Source: Chamaea fasciata
Taxonomy: Eukaryota; Chordata; Aves; Passeriformes; Sylviidae
Length of the DNA: 64,000 nt
Reading direction: 5' to 3'
Assembly: GCA_029207755.1 (NCBI GenBank)
Contig: JARCOQ010000002.1
Location: forward strand, 4,960,001-5,024,000
Part shown: positions 1 through 12,000 of the stretch, in pieces
Layout of the letters: each line of letters opens with the position of its first letter
Numbering within the stretch: position 1 is the stretch's first letter
Notes under the pieces: generated by a model
Seen by the model: the letters and a program-made list of their open reading frames with translations, nothing else
The model's database searches: none
What the model was told of the DNA's origin: nothing
Program-made: the position numbers and the translations under genes

Positions 1-2849
1 GTTTAGCATCTGCATTCTTTTCTGGTGTAAAGGGAAAATATATCTGCTAATTTTGAGTTGGCTTTGTAGAATTGCTTTACCTCTTGGCTGTGAAATAAAT
101 AAGATACTGGTCTTAAAACTATTTTAAAGGGAATAGTTTGCATTATTTTCCTTCTAACTCATCTTTTTAACCCATCTGCCATGTCTGCAATCAAATTTGA
201 ATAGAGATTATATGCCCTTGCTATTTCATGTGTAATAATAACTGTGCCCTCAACTGCTCCAGACATTAAAGTGGTGATGTTTGGGTTCAGCATGGTAATC
301 TACTGGGGAATGAATGCAAGATCAAGGGCATTTGCAGGTTTTTATTTCTTTGTGTTTGCAGGGGCTGTGGCACTGCTAGCGGGCTGCTCACAAATGGTGT
401 CTTAGATTACCTCTTTTGCAGGCAGCAAGATTTGCATCTTGCCATTCCTATTTGATCTGCAAGTGGTGATGAGAGCTGTATACTTGAATTCAGATTTTTC
501 TGAGCAGCAGTCTGTAGTCATTAGGGCAGCACTTAGACCCCAGAGGCTTTTTCCATGTTTTCATCCTGTTTCAGTAACCGTGTCTCTTGTTATCTTGTTC
601 CTGAATATTTTCTCTAGTAAGAGGATGCTGTTTGTTGCAGCTGTTAAACCTCAAATGTCTTGAATCTCCCTTAGGGAAGAGAGGGGAGAGTTCCTGGGGT
701 TTCTCTGTAAGTAGACTGTAGAAACACCTACATGTCTTTCCCAAGTATACAGCCAGGAGATATTATTGGTGCTGTCCTAAGCAGCTGATGGAATCTGACT
801 GGTTCGGCCTGTGATTCCTCCCTCTTACTGGCTCGCTGAGTTGAAGGGCTTTAGTAAGGAAGCAGGGATAACAGGGATTTTTGGGTGGTGGTTTGTTTTG
901 TTTTGTTGTTTTGGCATGCAGTGGTACTGGATGGCGCTGGTTGCTTTTGTCGGAACAGCGTAGCTAGGAGGTGTCAGAGGAAATTATGGATGTTTGTTCG
1001 GTTCCCTGGCTGGATGTACCATGTGGGTTTTGGAGAAATGTGCATTGAATAAACATTGGGTGAATCTCCTAGGACTAGCACCGCCTGGGAGCAGTGTTCG
1101 GAGCTGTGCTTATCTTCATGGGCAGGATTTAAAAAGAAGCGTTTGTGTGAGAGGAGTTTTGCGCCCTGTGTTTGGTTCCCATCGCTTCAGTGATTTGTAA
1201 TGTTCCTCCGTCTGTTCCCTTTAAAGCCAGCTGGCCAACCTTAGGAGAGGATTATCTGAGTAAAATTCTCCAAAGCCTGTGTTGCCATCGGAATTCTTTC
1301 TTTCCCTCCCTTTCACAGTGCCGGAGACCAGCCCGAGCCCAGGTGTGACCGCTGCCACCTTTAAAACATTGGGGCCGACCCTTGGGATTGCTGGAGCCCC
1401 CTGGGAGACAGGTTGTCCCCCATTTGTGCCACTTCACTGTGTGGCATGGCCTGGGCAGAGCCAGTGGGGACAGACACTGCCAGGAAGGGCAGGAGCTCTG
1501 TCCGGCTGGTGACAGCTTGGTGCCTTTACCAGGAGTGGCCTGTCGTGAGCTGGGAACCCAAGGCAGTGTGTGCCATGGTCCCCATGTCCCTGCTGCCCCC
1601 ACAGTCGTGCTCCCTCCACACCAGGGCACCCAGGGGATGCTGTGGTGGCAGGAAGCCCTGACGGGGAGCAGGTGTGAGCATGGGGGCACCTTCCCCACCA
1701 GGGACACAGCAGGCCGGCCTCTGTGTGCTTTGGGACATTGACCAGGAGCAGCCAAGTGCCCAAGCCTCACGAGCTTGTGCAGGACATTTAATTCTGCCTT
1801 CGTCTTGGGAGGTGACATTTCACAGCTGCTGCAGGCAGGTACTCAGAAAGCTGTGCTGGTGGGTGAAACCCGTGCCAACCCTCACCGCCAGTCTGCTGCT
1901 GCTGTGAGGTGAGGAGGGGGATGGCCTCAGCAGCTCCTCTGGGATTGCAGTCCCAGCTTTCCAGCCCTCCCTTCTCCCTGTCTTTGTGCTGGTCTCCTCC
2001 AGCTGTGTCAGTCCCCGACAGATCTGGAGCGTGTGTGGTGTTTCGGTGCAGCTGCTGAATCTGTTCAACTTGGTCGCTGTTAAGGCTTATAATCAGTGTA
2101 AAATCTCTGGGGTGCAGCTATTTACAGAAAAAAAAACCAACCCACTGCACCCTTCCAGACTTGCATCAAACAAGAGTTTTATTCTCATTAATTGAATTCC
2201 TCTAGAGTCTGATAACTTGGGCATGCTGAAATCAGATAAATAAAACCCTCCCTTCCCTGAGAGCTGCGTAAGCCTTTCCTTAACTCGCTGATCAGAGGGG
2301 ACTAGGCTTTGCTAAGTAAGTAGCTGAAGATGAAAACTTCTGCATACGTCTGCTCACCGGGGAGTGTAGGCAGGAGGATGCTCCGAGTGGTGTATCAGCG
2401 GAGGAAAGATCTACCTCATCCCCCACCCTTCCTTTTCTGAGTTGATCAGGAAAGGTTTTTTTGTTCAGTGAAAAATGCTGTTTAGTCACCTTCAAACGCA
2501 TCTTCTGTATCTGGAAGCTGGGACCCTGCTTTCTTTCAGACCTTCAGATAAACCTGCAGCCCTACTAAGTGACAAGTCTGCTCCTGCTGAAGTGAGGATG
2601 TATCTATCGCCTTTGGAGCATCTCTCAGGCCGTGCTGCCCCATCTCATCTCGTTGTTCTGGGAGGCAGAAGGGCGTTTGGACCCGTGCCCGAGGTGTGGT
2701 GTTGCTGAGCTGATTCTGTAATCCTGAAAAAATCCAACTTGCAGCTTTTCCCAGACTCCATACATCAAATGAGACTTGCAGTCGTTAAGGTCGTGTCCCT
2801 TTCCCTGTTGCATCTCTCGCGTGTGCTGTCTTGGTGCTGAAGGCTGGGG

Positions 2850-4400
2850 CCCCTCTTGTTCAGCACATGCTGTTGGTTAGTCCAGAGTGATTCCTCCCTG
2901 TGCCTGGATCACCCATGCCATAAGGAGGTACCTGGCTTGTCAGCCAGCCTTTTGCATGTCTTGATTTTCAGTCAGCACTGCTCCTCCCCTTCAGGGTCTT
3001 TCTGTTTTACTCCTGCTGCTGCTTTTTTTGTGCACCCTGGATTTGGGTTTCCCCCCACTCCTCCTTTATCAGCATTTCTGCCCCATAGCTGTTTACACCA
3101 CCAACGCAGTGGCATCTCTCCCCATCCCCAGGACACTTTTTCTGCCCTCTCTGCCATCTCCAGCCCCACCATCTGCTGCTCCTGCTGTCGTGCAGTGGCA
3201 TGAGGCTGGCGTGAGTCGTCTGACCACACTGGCCTCCCCATCTCAGAGCTTGGCCTCTTCCCTCTCTGCCTTGTCCCTTGTAAACTCATCTAATTTTTGC
3301 TTTACTGGATGCTGATGGTGTTATTCCCCCCCAAGCTTGGATAGCCCCTTCCCCACCTTCAGATTTGCTTCTCAAACTGTAGCAACTTTATGAAGAGAAC
3401 TGGCGTACAAATGACGGTCTGTCTTTCCCTGCTGGTTTTCTCTGTGCTGCCTTCCTTCTCCATGCTTTTCACAAAGGCAGAATTTCCAACCTCTTTGCTT
3501 GTCTTAAGGGTCCCAACTCATTTCCCCTTGTCTCCGTCATTTGTTTTCCTACTCACAGCCTCTCTCCTTCAATGCGAAGCTGCTTTATCCCCTCCTCCTG
3601 CAGCAGCAGCTGCTGTGTCCTCTGCAAGCCCCATGGGATGCTCTGTCTGGAGCTTTTGCCTCCCAGCCCTCTGCCAGTTTAGTCTGTCTCTGTGATTTAC
3701 TTCGCCAGGGCTTTCTTAATAGCCCCCACTGCTCTACATCTCGGTCATGATCAAATACTACCTTTCTTGACTTTGTAATTGACCTTGCACTAACTAGTTT
3801 TGGTCTCTTCCTGGAGAGATTTCCTCGAAGTTCTGTTGTCTTTGTCTTTTCCTCCCTCTGACAGAGCTTTTCTTATGACCTCATGAGTTTACCCTGTATT
3901 AGCAGCTTCAGGGTTTGTTTTTCTGTGGCTGCAAGGGGTCTGTTCTATGACCCTGTCCAGATCTTCTGTAGTCCCTGCCTCTTTGTAATTTTGTCCACTC
4001 GTGAAAACTGGAGTGGCCTCTCTCTGCTGATGTTACAGGCTTGTATGTCTGTTCAGTTCAAAATTTTAACCTCTCTCTGGTGCTCGCTTACATGCATGTG
4101 CACGCACCTGGGTCTTTCTGCTTAAGGAGTGTAGGCTGCAGCATTTCCTATCCATCTCTGCCTCTGAAATTCGTTCAGGTTTTTCGTTGTCTGCTGGTTC
4201 CCCTGAACTCTCAAATTAGTTCCTCCTCCTCTGCTGTGCCAAATGCAAGATTTGTGTCTTCCCTTTTAGAGCGCTTCTTAGCCTTGTTCTACCTTTTCTT
4301 TTCAGCGCTTCTTCCCTCTGTGGTTTTTGATTCCCAGCCTCTGCCTCTCACTGTGTTTCCTCAGGCTGGGTTCTCAGAGGAAGAGGGCTTATCTGATCAT
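2850..4400. repeat. Pyrimidine-rich (C+T skewed) low-complexity zone
   Basis: Roughly 1.5 kb in which the + strand is dominated by C and T, with short runs of CTCC, TTCC and TCTC types and few purine blocks. The skew produces several overlapping + strand open frames rich in Ser, Leu, Pro and Cys, which are composition artefacts. No LINE or LTR family was recognised. It may be diverged low-complexity DNA or show strand asymmetry in an intron. Boundaries are by eye. Confidence 0.45.
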
Positions 4401-5327
4401 GCTTTCCACACAACCTGGAAGCCCTTTGGCCAATTTTACACAAATTTGACGGGAGTAGAGAGCTTGGAAATAAACGAGTTCCTGCACGTCTTGTGAAGAG
4501 CAGGTAGCTGAATCAGGGCAGTGACAGGGGACTGAAGGAGCCCCTTTTGTTCAAGGGCCTCAGCAGTGCCTCCAAATGACTGTGCCCGCTGTAGGAGAAG
4601 CTCCAGCTGGAGCTTGCAGTCAAGTCATTAGTCTCAGAGACAGCCTCCCTCCTGAAGGCATGGGAAGCTAGGCTTCATTAAGTCTCCTGCCTGCCGAAAG
4701 TGGTGTGGCTTGGAACCCTTTTCTTTTGCTCTGTGTGATGGGGAGTAACCTGCGACAAGCACCTGCAGCACTTCTTTCACTTGCTGCCTTTGCATGAGGC
4801 CTGTGAGAGCTCTGCCATCAGGGTGTCCCAGCAGAGAGGGACCTTGGCACTGCCTCACACCCTGCCCCGCTCTCCTTTCCTCTCCTGACCCATCTGCTGG
4901 CTCTCTGAAGGTGCTGTCTCACCGTGTGGCTGAGCTGGTGCTATATCCCAGCTGCTAATTAAAAGGGTTGTTTGCCCCTGTCCCCCAAAGAAAAAGGTGT
5001 TCCTGTTCTGGTAGCGAAAACTCGTTCCTCGGGTCGTTCTATTTTCAGCTCATGTAGAGGTCAGGCATGGGGAGAGGAGTGTGTGTGTGTTTTGCTAGGA
5101 ATAAAATGAGTGGGAAAGCAAGACTGCTATTTTGCCGTGGCAGCTGGTACCTAGATCAGCTTAACTGCGTTGTGAAACCACATTTTTAAACCGAGTCTCC
5201 TGGGATGAGGGTGTTTTTACCACCTTTCCTTTGTAGCTGGTGCAGTGGGGTTGCTCTGCGTAGGTGCTTGGTGCTGAGCTAAGGTGACTGAGTCTACAGC
5301 GGTGGTGAAAATGCATTTTGCAGAGTC

Positions 5328-5590
5328 CTTCACAGAGTAGTTGAGGTTGGAAGGGACCTTTGGAGATCACCTAGTCCAAGCCCCTTGCAGGTTGCTCAGG
5401 ATCATGTCCAGATGACTGAATACTCCCAGGGTGCAGACTCCAGTCTCCTGAAGCAGCCTGTGCCAGTGTGCAGTTACCCCTCACCGCTGTGTGTTGTTTT
5501 GTTTGTTTGTTTAGTATAAAAATGTTTTCCTGTGCTTTCCAGCTGGTCAGTTCCCCCTGGTGCATGGGCTTGTTCCTCCTCAGGGAGGAG
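5328..5590 (-). mobile_element. CR1 LINE fragment, 5'-truncated
   Basis: The + strand shows the reverse complement of a CR1 3' end: an AGGTTGGAAGGGACCT block at about 5344, then the diagnostic words GATCACCTAGTCCAAGCCCC and the region corresponding to the vehicle for 'agcagcctgtgccagtg'. A short TTTG-rich insertion near 5493-5515 interrupts the match. The fragment is non-autonomous and contains no intact open reading frame. CR1 is the dominant LINE of bird genomes. Family assignment is from the recognisable consensus words; the distal (3' in + coordinates) boundary is approximate. Confidence 0.85.
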
Positions 5591-8500
5591 AATTGCATGG
5601 TTGTCCTTCTTGCTCACTGATGGCAGTACTGTGCTTAGAAGGAATGGTTGTACCTTCCTCCCTCCCGGCCTGGAAGAAATACTAACATAAATGCTTCTGC
5701 ATCCCTTGTTTTGTTTTGTTCTGTTTTCCTTCGCAAATGCCAGAAAGCTCCTGTCCTCCCATTTGAAATGAGAGCCTTGGTAGTTTGGTGACAACTGCTG
5801 ATAGTCTGTGTAGCATGTCAAACTAATAAATTATAGTGCATGCAGACAAGGAGTTCTAATGTCTTAATTAGGAATAAGAGGGAGCAGGAAGCTGAAGAAT
5901 CTTCCTGGATCTTTGTCTGTCTTTCAGGGATGCTGTCTGACTGAATCACAGAAGTTTTGAGAGGCAGCATCTTGCTGCTGCTTAGCGAACAGGGAAGAAT
6001 CCAGATGAATTTGCGGGGAGGAAATGGAAACTGCTGCTTTATGGCTGTACTTCATATTCCTGTGATCCTTTAGGGTGGGGTGGGAAAACTATCTTGGAGA
6101 AATGCATGCTTTTAGCCAGTACACTTGGCTTGGAGGACAAGTCAGTTTGCTGTTTACCTGAAAGCCCTTTCTGCTGAAAAAGTACAAGGTGGCAGCTTTG
6201 CCATTGCAAACTGAATGTTCTCTGGTGCTGATGGTCGTGGCTGAGGGGCACAAATGTTTTTTTTAGCATGCCAGAAGGAAGAGGGAGACATTGCCCTGGC
6301 TGCATTCTTTTCTAGATAGTACATTTTAGAACTTCTTTGTAGTGTTATTTCTACAGAGCCGTGTGCTCCAAAGGAGGTGGGGAGCAGGTGCAGACCCGTG
6401 CCTAAGGATACAGCTGGAGTGCTGGAGGAATGGTGTGCTCTGGGAGGTAGGAAGGAATGCGCAGCAGGGCGGTTTGTCATCAGCGCTTCCAGCCTGCCAA
6501 TATTTAACAGATCGTTGTTAAGTTTCTCTCTGTAGAAGGTAATCAATTCGGGGTTAAGCAATTAATAAATGGCTGCCTGAGGCTTCCAGCTTAGAGGTTG
6601 AAAAGGAGATGCTCTCACCCTGCCTGGAAGAGCAAAGATGCAAGTGGAGGTTATAGAGAAAAATAAGGGTGCTGAACTCCTAAGTGTCATCCTTACCAAA
6701 GTAAGGGAAAATCTGGAGTCACTTGGAGCAAGGAAACCAAATAAGCAACTTGAAGGAGTATGGAAAGATGGGCCAAAACAGTGGTGTTTCTGTTTGGAGA
6801 TGGAGGGAGATGCTTGTATGTCTGTCCTCCCTCCCTGTGTTTTAGATAAAGAGAGCAGGAAGCTTTGTTTTTCTTTAGGAAAAATAAATTTGAGGGAAGG
6901 TAAGAAACCAGACTCTCCGTGCATCAGAAGTATTTTAAGAGATCTGATGAAAGAGAGGGAATTCCTTTAATGAAAGCCTGGATAGTAAATGCTGTTTCCT
7001 TTTGGCAAGGATGATGTGAAGGTGAGATTTGGGACTCTACACTCTTTTCTCCTGGGAGAGTATTTAAGCATCTGGGATGTTATGAGGTGAATTACAGCAA
7101 TAATAGGGACATTCTGGTTTTTAATATTGGAAGGGATTGCAGAGCATGCAGGAAAACGAAAAAAGAAGTGACATTAAAGCGTTATTGACTGTGAAAGAAA
7201 ATGAAGTTTCTTATTGTCTGAGAGTGAGTGATAGCACAGGGAATAATGTTTGACAATTCTCCTAGTGACCCTGGACGTTGAACATGTAGGACTTGAAGAC
7301 TAAAGAAGGATAATAAAAAGAAATACAGGAGCTGGAGGGCATAATGAACTATGTCAGAAATTTCCTGCCTAGCTTTGATGCTCGAAACAATTTCATTTCA
7401 CCCCCTCCTCTTGATAGGCTGGGAGCACATACCAGCCAAGAGTTCAGCAGTCCAAAATGCCTTCACAGTGTTGGTGCTTCATGGCTTTGGTACTAAAATG
7501 GCAGTGCTGAATCTTTTAGAGGTCTGGGAGCAGTACTAGAGACAGCAGGGTAAATGGTGTGTCCTTATATGTATTTTAAGAGCTACAAGAACAGAAGAAA
7601 AAGCACACATAGGAATCTTAGGAGACTTCACTTTTTGTGCAGTTCTGCACTAAATCTTCCAGGAAGTGCATGTGGTGACAGTTTCAAAACTCAGGCTGGG
7701 GATGTACTGATGAAGCCATCACTGCTTTTCATTGGAAAATATAAAAGTAGGCATTGCCTTGGGCATTCCAGCAGGCCGCTGTAAATGCTGCTTTGTATTG
7801 TAGTGCTTCACCAGACCTGGAACCAGCCAGCAGTATTAGTAAGTCACTAGGGCATGTATTCAGTGGGCTGTGAGGAAGGAGAAACTCCTAAGGATAAGGC
7901 ACGAGGAGCAGTGCAAGTTAGAAGTACTGCGTGGGCAATCCAACACTTCCTGCCTGCATACTCCCAATATAAGCATAATGTGCCAGGGAGCTCTCTGGCG
8001 TGTTCTTCCCATAATGATAAGGGTAGCCATGGTGCTGTGCTGTATGTGAAGAACATGCTGATCTGGGAGATGGAAAAGGGCTGCAAAGGTCATGCGCTGA
8101 CCTTGGAGGGAGAGAAATGGTTGGTAAAATGGTTCACAAGGCAAGCTCTGCCTTAGGTACAGAAAAGGGCTGGCGTTCTGTGGGGTTGCTCAAAACTTTT
8201 GGTGAATACAAGGACTGCAGGTTATAAGGGATTCTTTTTTTCTCAGCACCTTTGCAAGGAAATAGTGAAACTGCAATAAGCAGTAGGTGCGTTGCACAGA
8301 GATTATTTGGGTCCCCAGCAGTCATTTACCACTGTGAGTCTGAACCAGCAGGGCAGCCAGCTCAGTCTGTCCCTCATACACCAGCATGTGCTCTTACCTT
8401 TTACATCCAGGTACATCTTGTGCCACCAAGTGCTTCAAAGCCCTTGTGAAGTAAGGAGGCTGAGCACCGTGAGCTCCAGAGCTCAGGGATCTGTGTGCAG

Positions 8501-8956
8501 AAGGACTGCCCAGGCGTCCTCCTTCCTTTGGTTATTATGGGTATTGCTCTTTTTTCTGACCACAGACGTGTCTGGCTGGCTTCTGGATGCTGAGGACTTT
8601 GGCTTTTCAAAGTAAAGCTGTACTAGATTAAAGAGTAGTTTCAGGCTTCTGTGCAGCAAAGTAACTTTAAATATACTTTCTGGTGGGATGATTGAGAATG
8701 ATAGAACTGTAAGAGCAGGGCAATCTTGTGTCATGCATCCCCTGGGGCAGGTTCATCTCTGCCTTATGGTATCCTTGAAGAAAATAAGTATCTGTTAGAG
8801 GAAGCTGTAGTGTGAGATGCCTCAGTCTCTCAGAGCAGTCTCTCTGGTGCCTCACTTTCCTAGCTTCTGGGAGATGGAGCATTTAGCTAGCTCCCGTGAC
8901 CAGTCTGAATCCCTGTTTCTCAAGTCCAAGCCTATTGTTTCTTGTCTCCTCAGCAT

Positions 8957-9037
8957 AGATAACAAATTATATTTCATCCTTTCACCATTTTTAGAAGATA
9001 ACAAATTATTATTTCATCCTCTCACCATTTTTAGAAG
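8957..9037. repeat. Tandem duplication, two copies of about 40 bp
   Basis: Two adjacent copies of a unit starting AGATAACAAATTAT and ending ACCATTTTTAGA lie head to tail (8957-8995 and 8996-9035), differing by one inserted T and one T/C change. The near identity suggests a fairly recent local duplication by replication slippage. No coding content. The AT-rich unit contains a GATA-type word at its start, so any bound factor site would be doubled; that is speculation. Confidence 0.85.
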
Positions 9038-12000
9038 TTTATAGGTTGTAGTAATACAACAGCCTTGATCTGTGGCTCAAGAATATGCTGTTCTAAGGTG
9101 GTGTTAAAACTAGCATATTTTAACATGCCTAATTGTAGAACAGGGAAGGAGCAGTTAGAGGAATGTGACATCCGTATAGGATGTATTTTGCTTAAAAAAG
9201 GGGGGGAAGGAATCACAAGGCCAGATCACATTTCACACTGTGTGCATCTGCAGAATACCAATGCCATAGTGGGGAAAATAAGGAAGTCTCCTGTCAGTAT
9301 AAGGGCCAGATCTGAGCAGAAGCAAAGGATGTAAAATGGCTCTGATCTTGGCGAGAGGGTTGGATGTCTGGCTGGATGCGTAATTATAGCAGGAGGTACA
9401 AGACCTCTTTTACCGTCAGAACTTGAGAAGCTAAGTCACAGGCCGCAGCCATCTATGGTGATGAAAAGAAATGTCACCTCTTTCATATTTATTGAAAACA
9501 TTTTCCTTTAAAAGGCAGTAAACATCTGCTGTGGAAGTGAGCGGCTGTGAGACGGAGCAGCGAGCGGAGGCGAGGGAAAGGCAGTGGTGTTGGGAGAACA
9601 AAGAGCTTCACTGGCGGCTCCTGTCTGGTTTGCCCATGCTTTGATATTTCCCCACTGGTTCTGGTATTTCCATACCAATTATTGTATAAATTGCTCCTGG
9701 CTGACCTCGCCACTTAGCCATCCCTTCGTTGGCGCAGCGTCGGGGAGAATTTGAATGAGGAATGAGTAGCTTTATGAGTTGGTTCAGGAAGGATGGTCCA
9801 TGTGCTGGGAGTGGTGGGATGGTGGCAGGAGTGGAGGAGGAGGAGGAGGATGGGGCATCAGGCATCTTTTTGGTTGCACCATTTAAACATTAAAGCAAAA
9901 GGGTGGAGGACAGGGACAGAGTTGTTCTGCAGGTAGCTCCAACCAGCCTTTTAATACACTGAGCTCTCTTGGCATGAGAAAAAAAATACCCCAAGAAAAC
10001 ACTGTATCCTCCCAGAATGAGGCTTTGCGGTATTAGGGCAATGGTGGGGGCATAACATATGTTTTCTTCTGATAGCATTGTTTTTTTTTTCCATCTGGCA
10101 GCAGGTTGCAGTGTATGGAGATTGCTCCTGCTGTGACTCATTTATGAAAAAATTAAGCTCAAACCTAAGGTTTGGTTGTGTGCCTTAACAGGAGACTTCA
10201 CAGAATAGCAGGTGTGTGTTGCTAAAGGATTGTCTCTGCTTTGGTGTTGCCTGGTGGGGCAGACATTTTATTAGCCTTCAGCCCATGGCAAAAAAAATGA
10301 TGGTTGCTTGGGGAAGTGTTCTCAGTGGCTGGACAGCGGTGAGCGTGGAAGAATCTTCTTGGAATGAAATTCTGTTTTGTGGGTATCAGCCCTGCTGTGG
10401 AGTCCAGAGAAAAAGCAGGGGCTAAGTCATGGGCCTGGTTTGGCAAGAGGTGTCTACATCCTCTGTGGGTGACAGAAGGGAGGGACAAGGGCCATCGCCT
10501 GGAAAGCCTCTTGCATAAGTGAGACTGGAAAATCAATCTGATTTAAGGGGGAATATGAGCTCGGAGGATGATCCCTGAGTAATTCACTGGAAGCACAGGG
10601 CTGGGCAGGGCAGTCAGAGCACTGAGGAGGGGAGATGGCACAGCCTGCGGCTCCTGGGCAGCAGGACACAGGGAGCAGCAGCAGGAGGAGGAAGTCTGCT
10701 GGCACTTGCCTCAGCTTGGATGGCATCATCCCATGCACCGGAGCTCAGTGGATGGCCGGGTGGCCAGCCTGGGCTCCTGCAGGCCCCCTGCCCCTCAGAC
10801 CTGCAGGAGGGCAGCGGTGGCCACAGCCTGTGGTGCTCTTGCACCTGCTCTGGGGCTGAGCTTGCCCAGAGCAGCTCTCAAGCTCGGAATTGGACGCTTT
10901 AGCATAACTGCCCTTTAGCACTTGTGTCTGAATTGTCTTCATTACTGGGGACTTTCTGCCAGGTCCTGTGGTCTGCCGCGGATGCTGATTTGTTGTAGCC
11001 AAGTAGGATTTATGCACGCTCCCCTTCCCTCCCCTGCACAGGGGCACAAGCTCCCATGCCAGTTCCAAGGATGTTTTGAGGGAACCAATTCAGTTGTTTG
11101 GAGCAGAAATGGTAATGCTCTCAGAGAAGAAGCTGAAATGGTACCTTTTTTAGCTTCTGTTGTAGTATAACCAAGGCATAGTCTGCAGACCAGATGTGAC
11201 CCATGTTGTTGGAGAGTACGGCCTGAAATGACATGGGTTGGGAAGGGGCACGAGGTCAGCTGTACCAGTTCAGGGTAAATCCTGCACCTTGCTCAGCATC
11301 ATGCCTCAAAAGGCTGTAGGCAGGTGTTGGATCTAATCACCAATAATGGGGTGGGGTGACTGAGAGGTGTTCCACAGGCTTTTTATTTCATTATCAGTTT
11401 ATTTTCATTACATCAGTTGAGATGTAAAAGATGGTAAAACTCACACTATAACAACAGAAGCCAAAGTTCGCTTTGTTACAAGGCCTTTTAAAAGTTTTTT
11501 AGCCAATAGGCTAATGCTAGAAGCTTACAAGTGTCTACTTAGCTAAATCACTAAACACTGCATGTACACCTTAGAGCATACAATAGTTGCTTGCTCTATA
11601 TTTTTTGCAGCTCAGAAACTTTCTATGCTCCAAATATTTTAAGGCCTAAAATTCAACTCTGTTTCAAACCTCCATCTGTGTAAGTTTATTGCAACGCTCT
11701 GGAAGTCCTCTGCTTTTTCAGTTCCCACAATAGATAGCTGTGCAATTGTAGCTTGTTTTGGGAGCTGTCCAAACCTGCTGTGATTTACCTGTTTAGTAGC
11801 CCTCTCTCACGTGCTTATCCCACTCGTATTTTGACCCATGTAAACTTTCTTCCACGCCCACAGTATCCTTTGGCAAGGGCATCCACAGGTCTGCTGTGTG
11901 CAGCTGTAAAAACTGCCTTACTTGTTAAAAATCTGGATCTGACCAGCTTCGGTTGGTGGGCCTTGGTTTTTAAACTAGAAGAGACGGTAAAGGGTCAAAT

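Noticed and set aside
1252..1818. 188-codon minus-strand open frame
   Set aside because: Low-complexity Pro/Gly/Trp/His composition with overlapping open frames in other phases over the same GC-rich patch; no homology recognised.
6638..6970. 110-codon + strand open frame with protein-like composition
   Set aside because: No recognisable domain, no splice signals in a coherent arrangement and AT-leaning codon use unlike the IGSF3 exons. It could be an old element relic but is not supportable as a gene.
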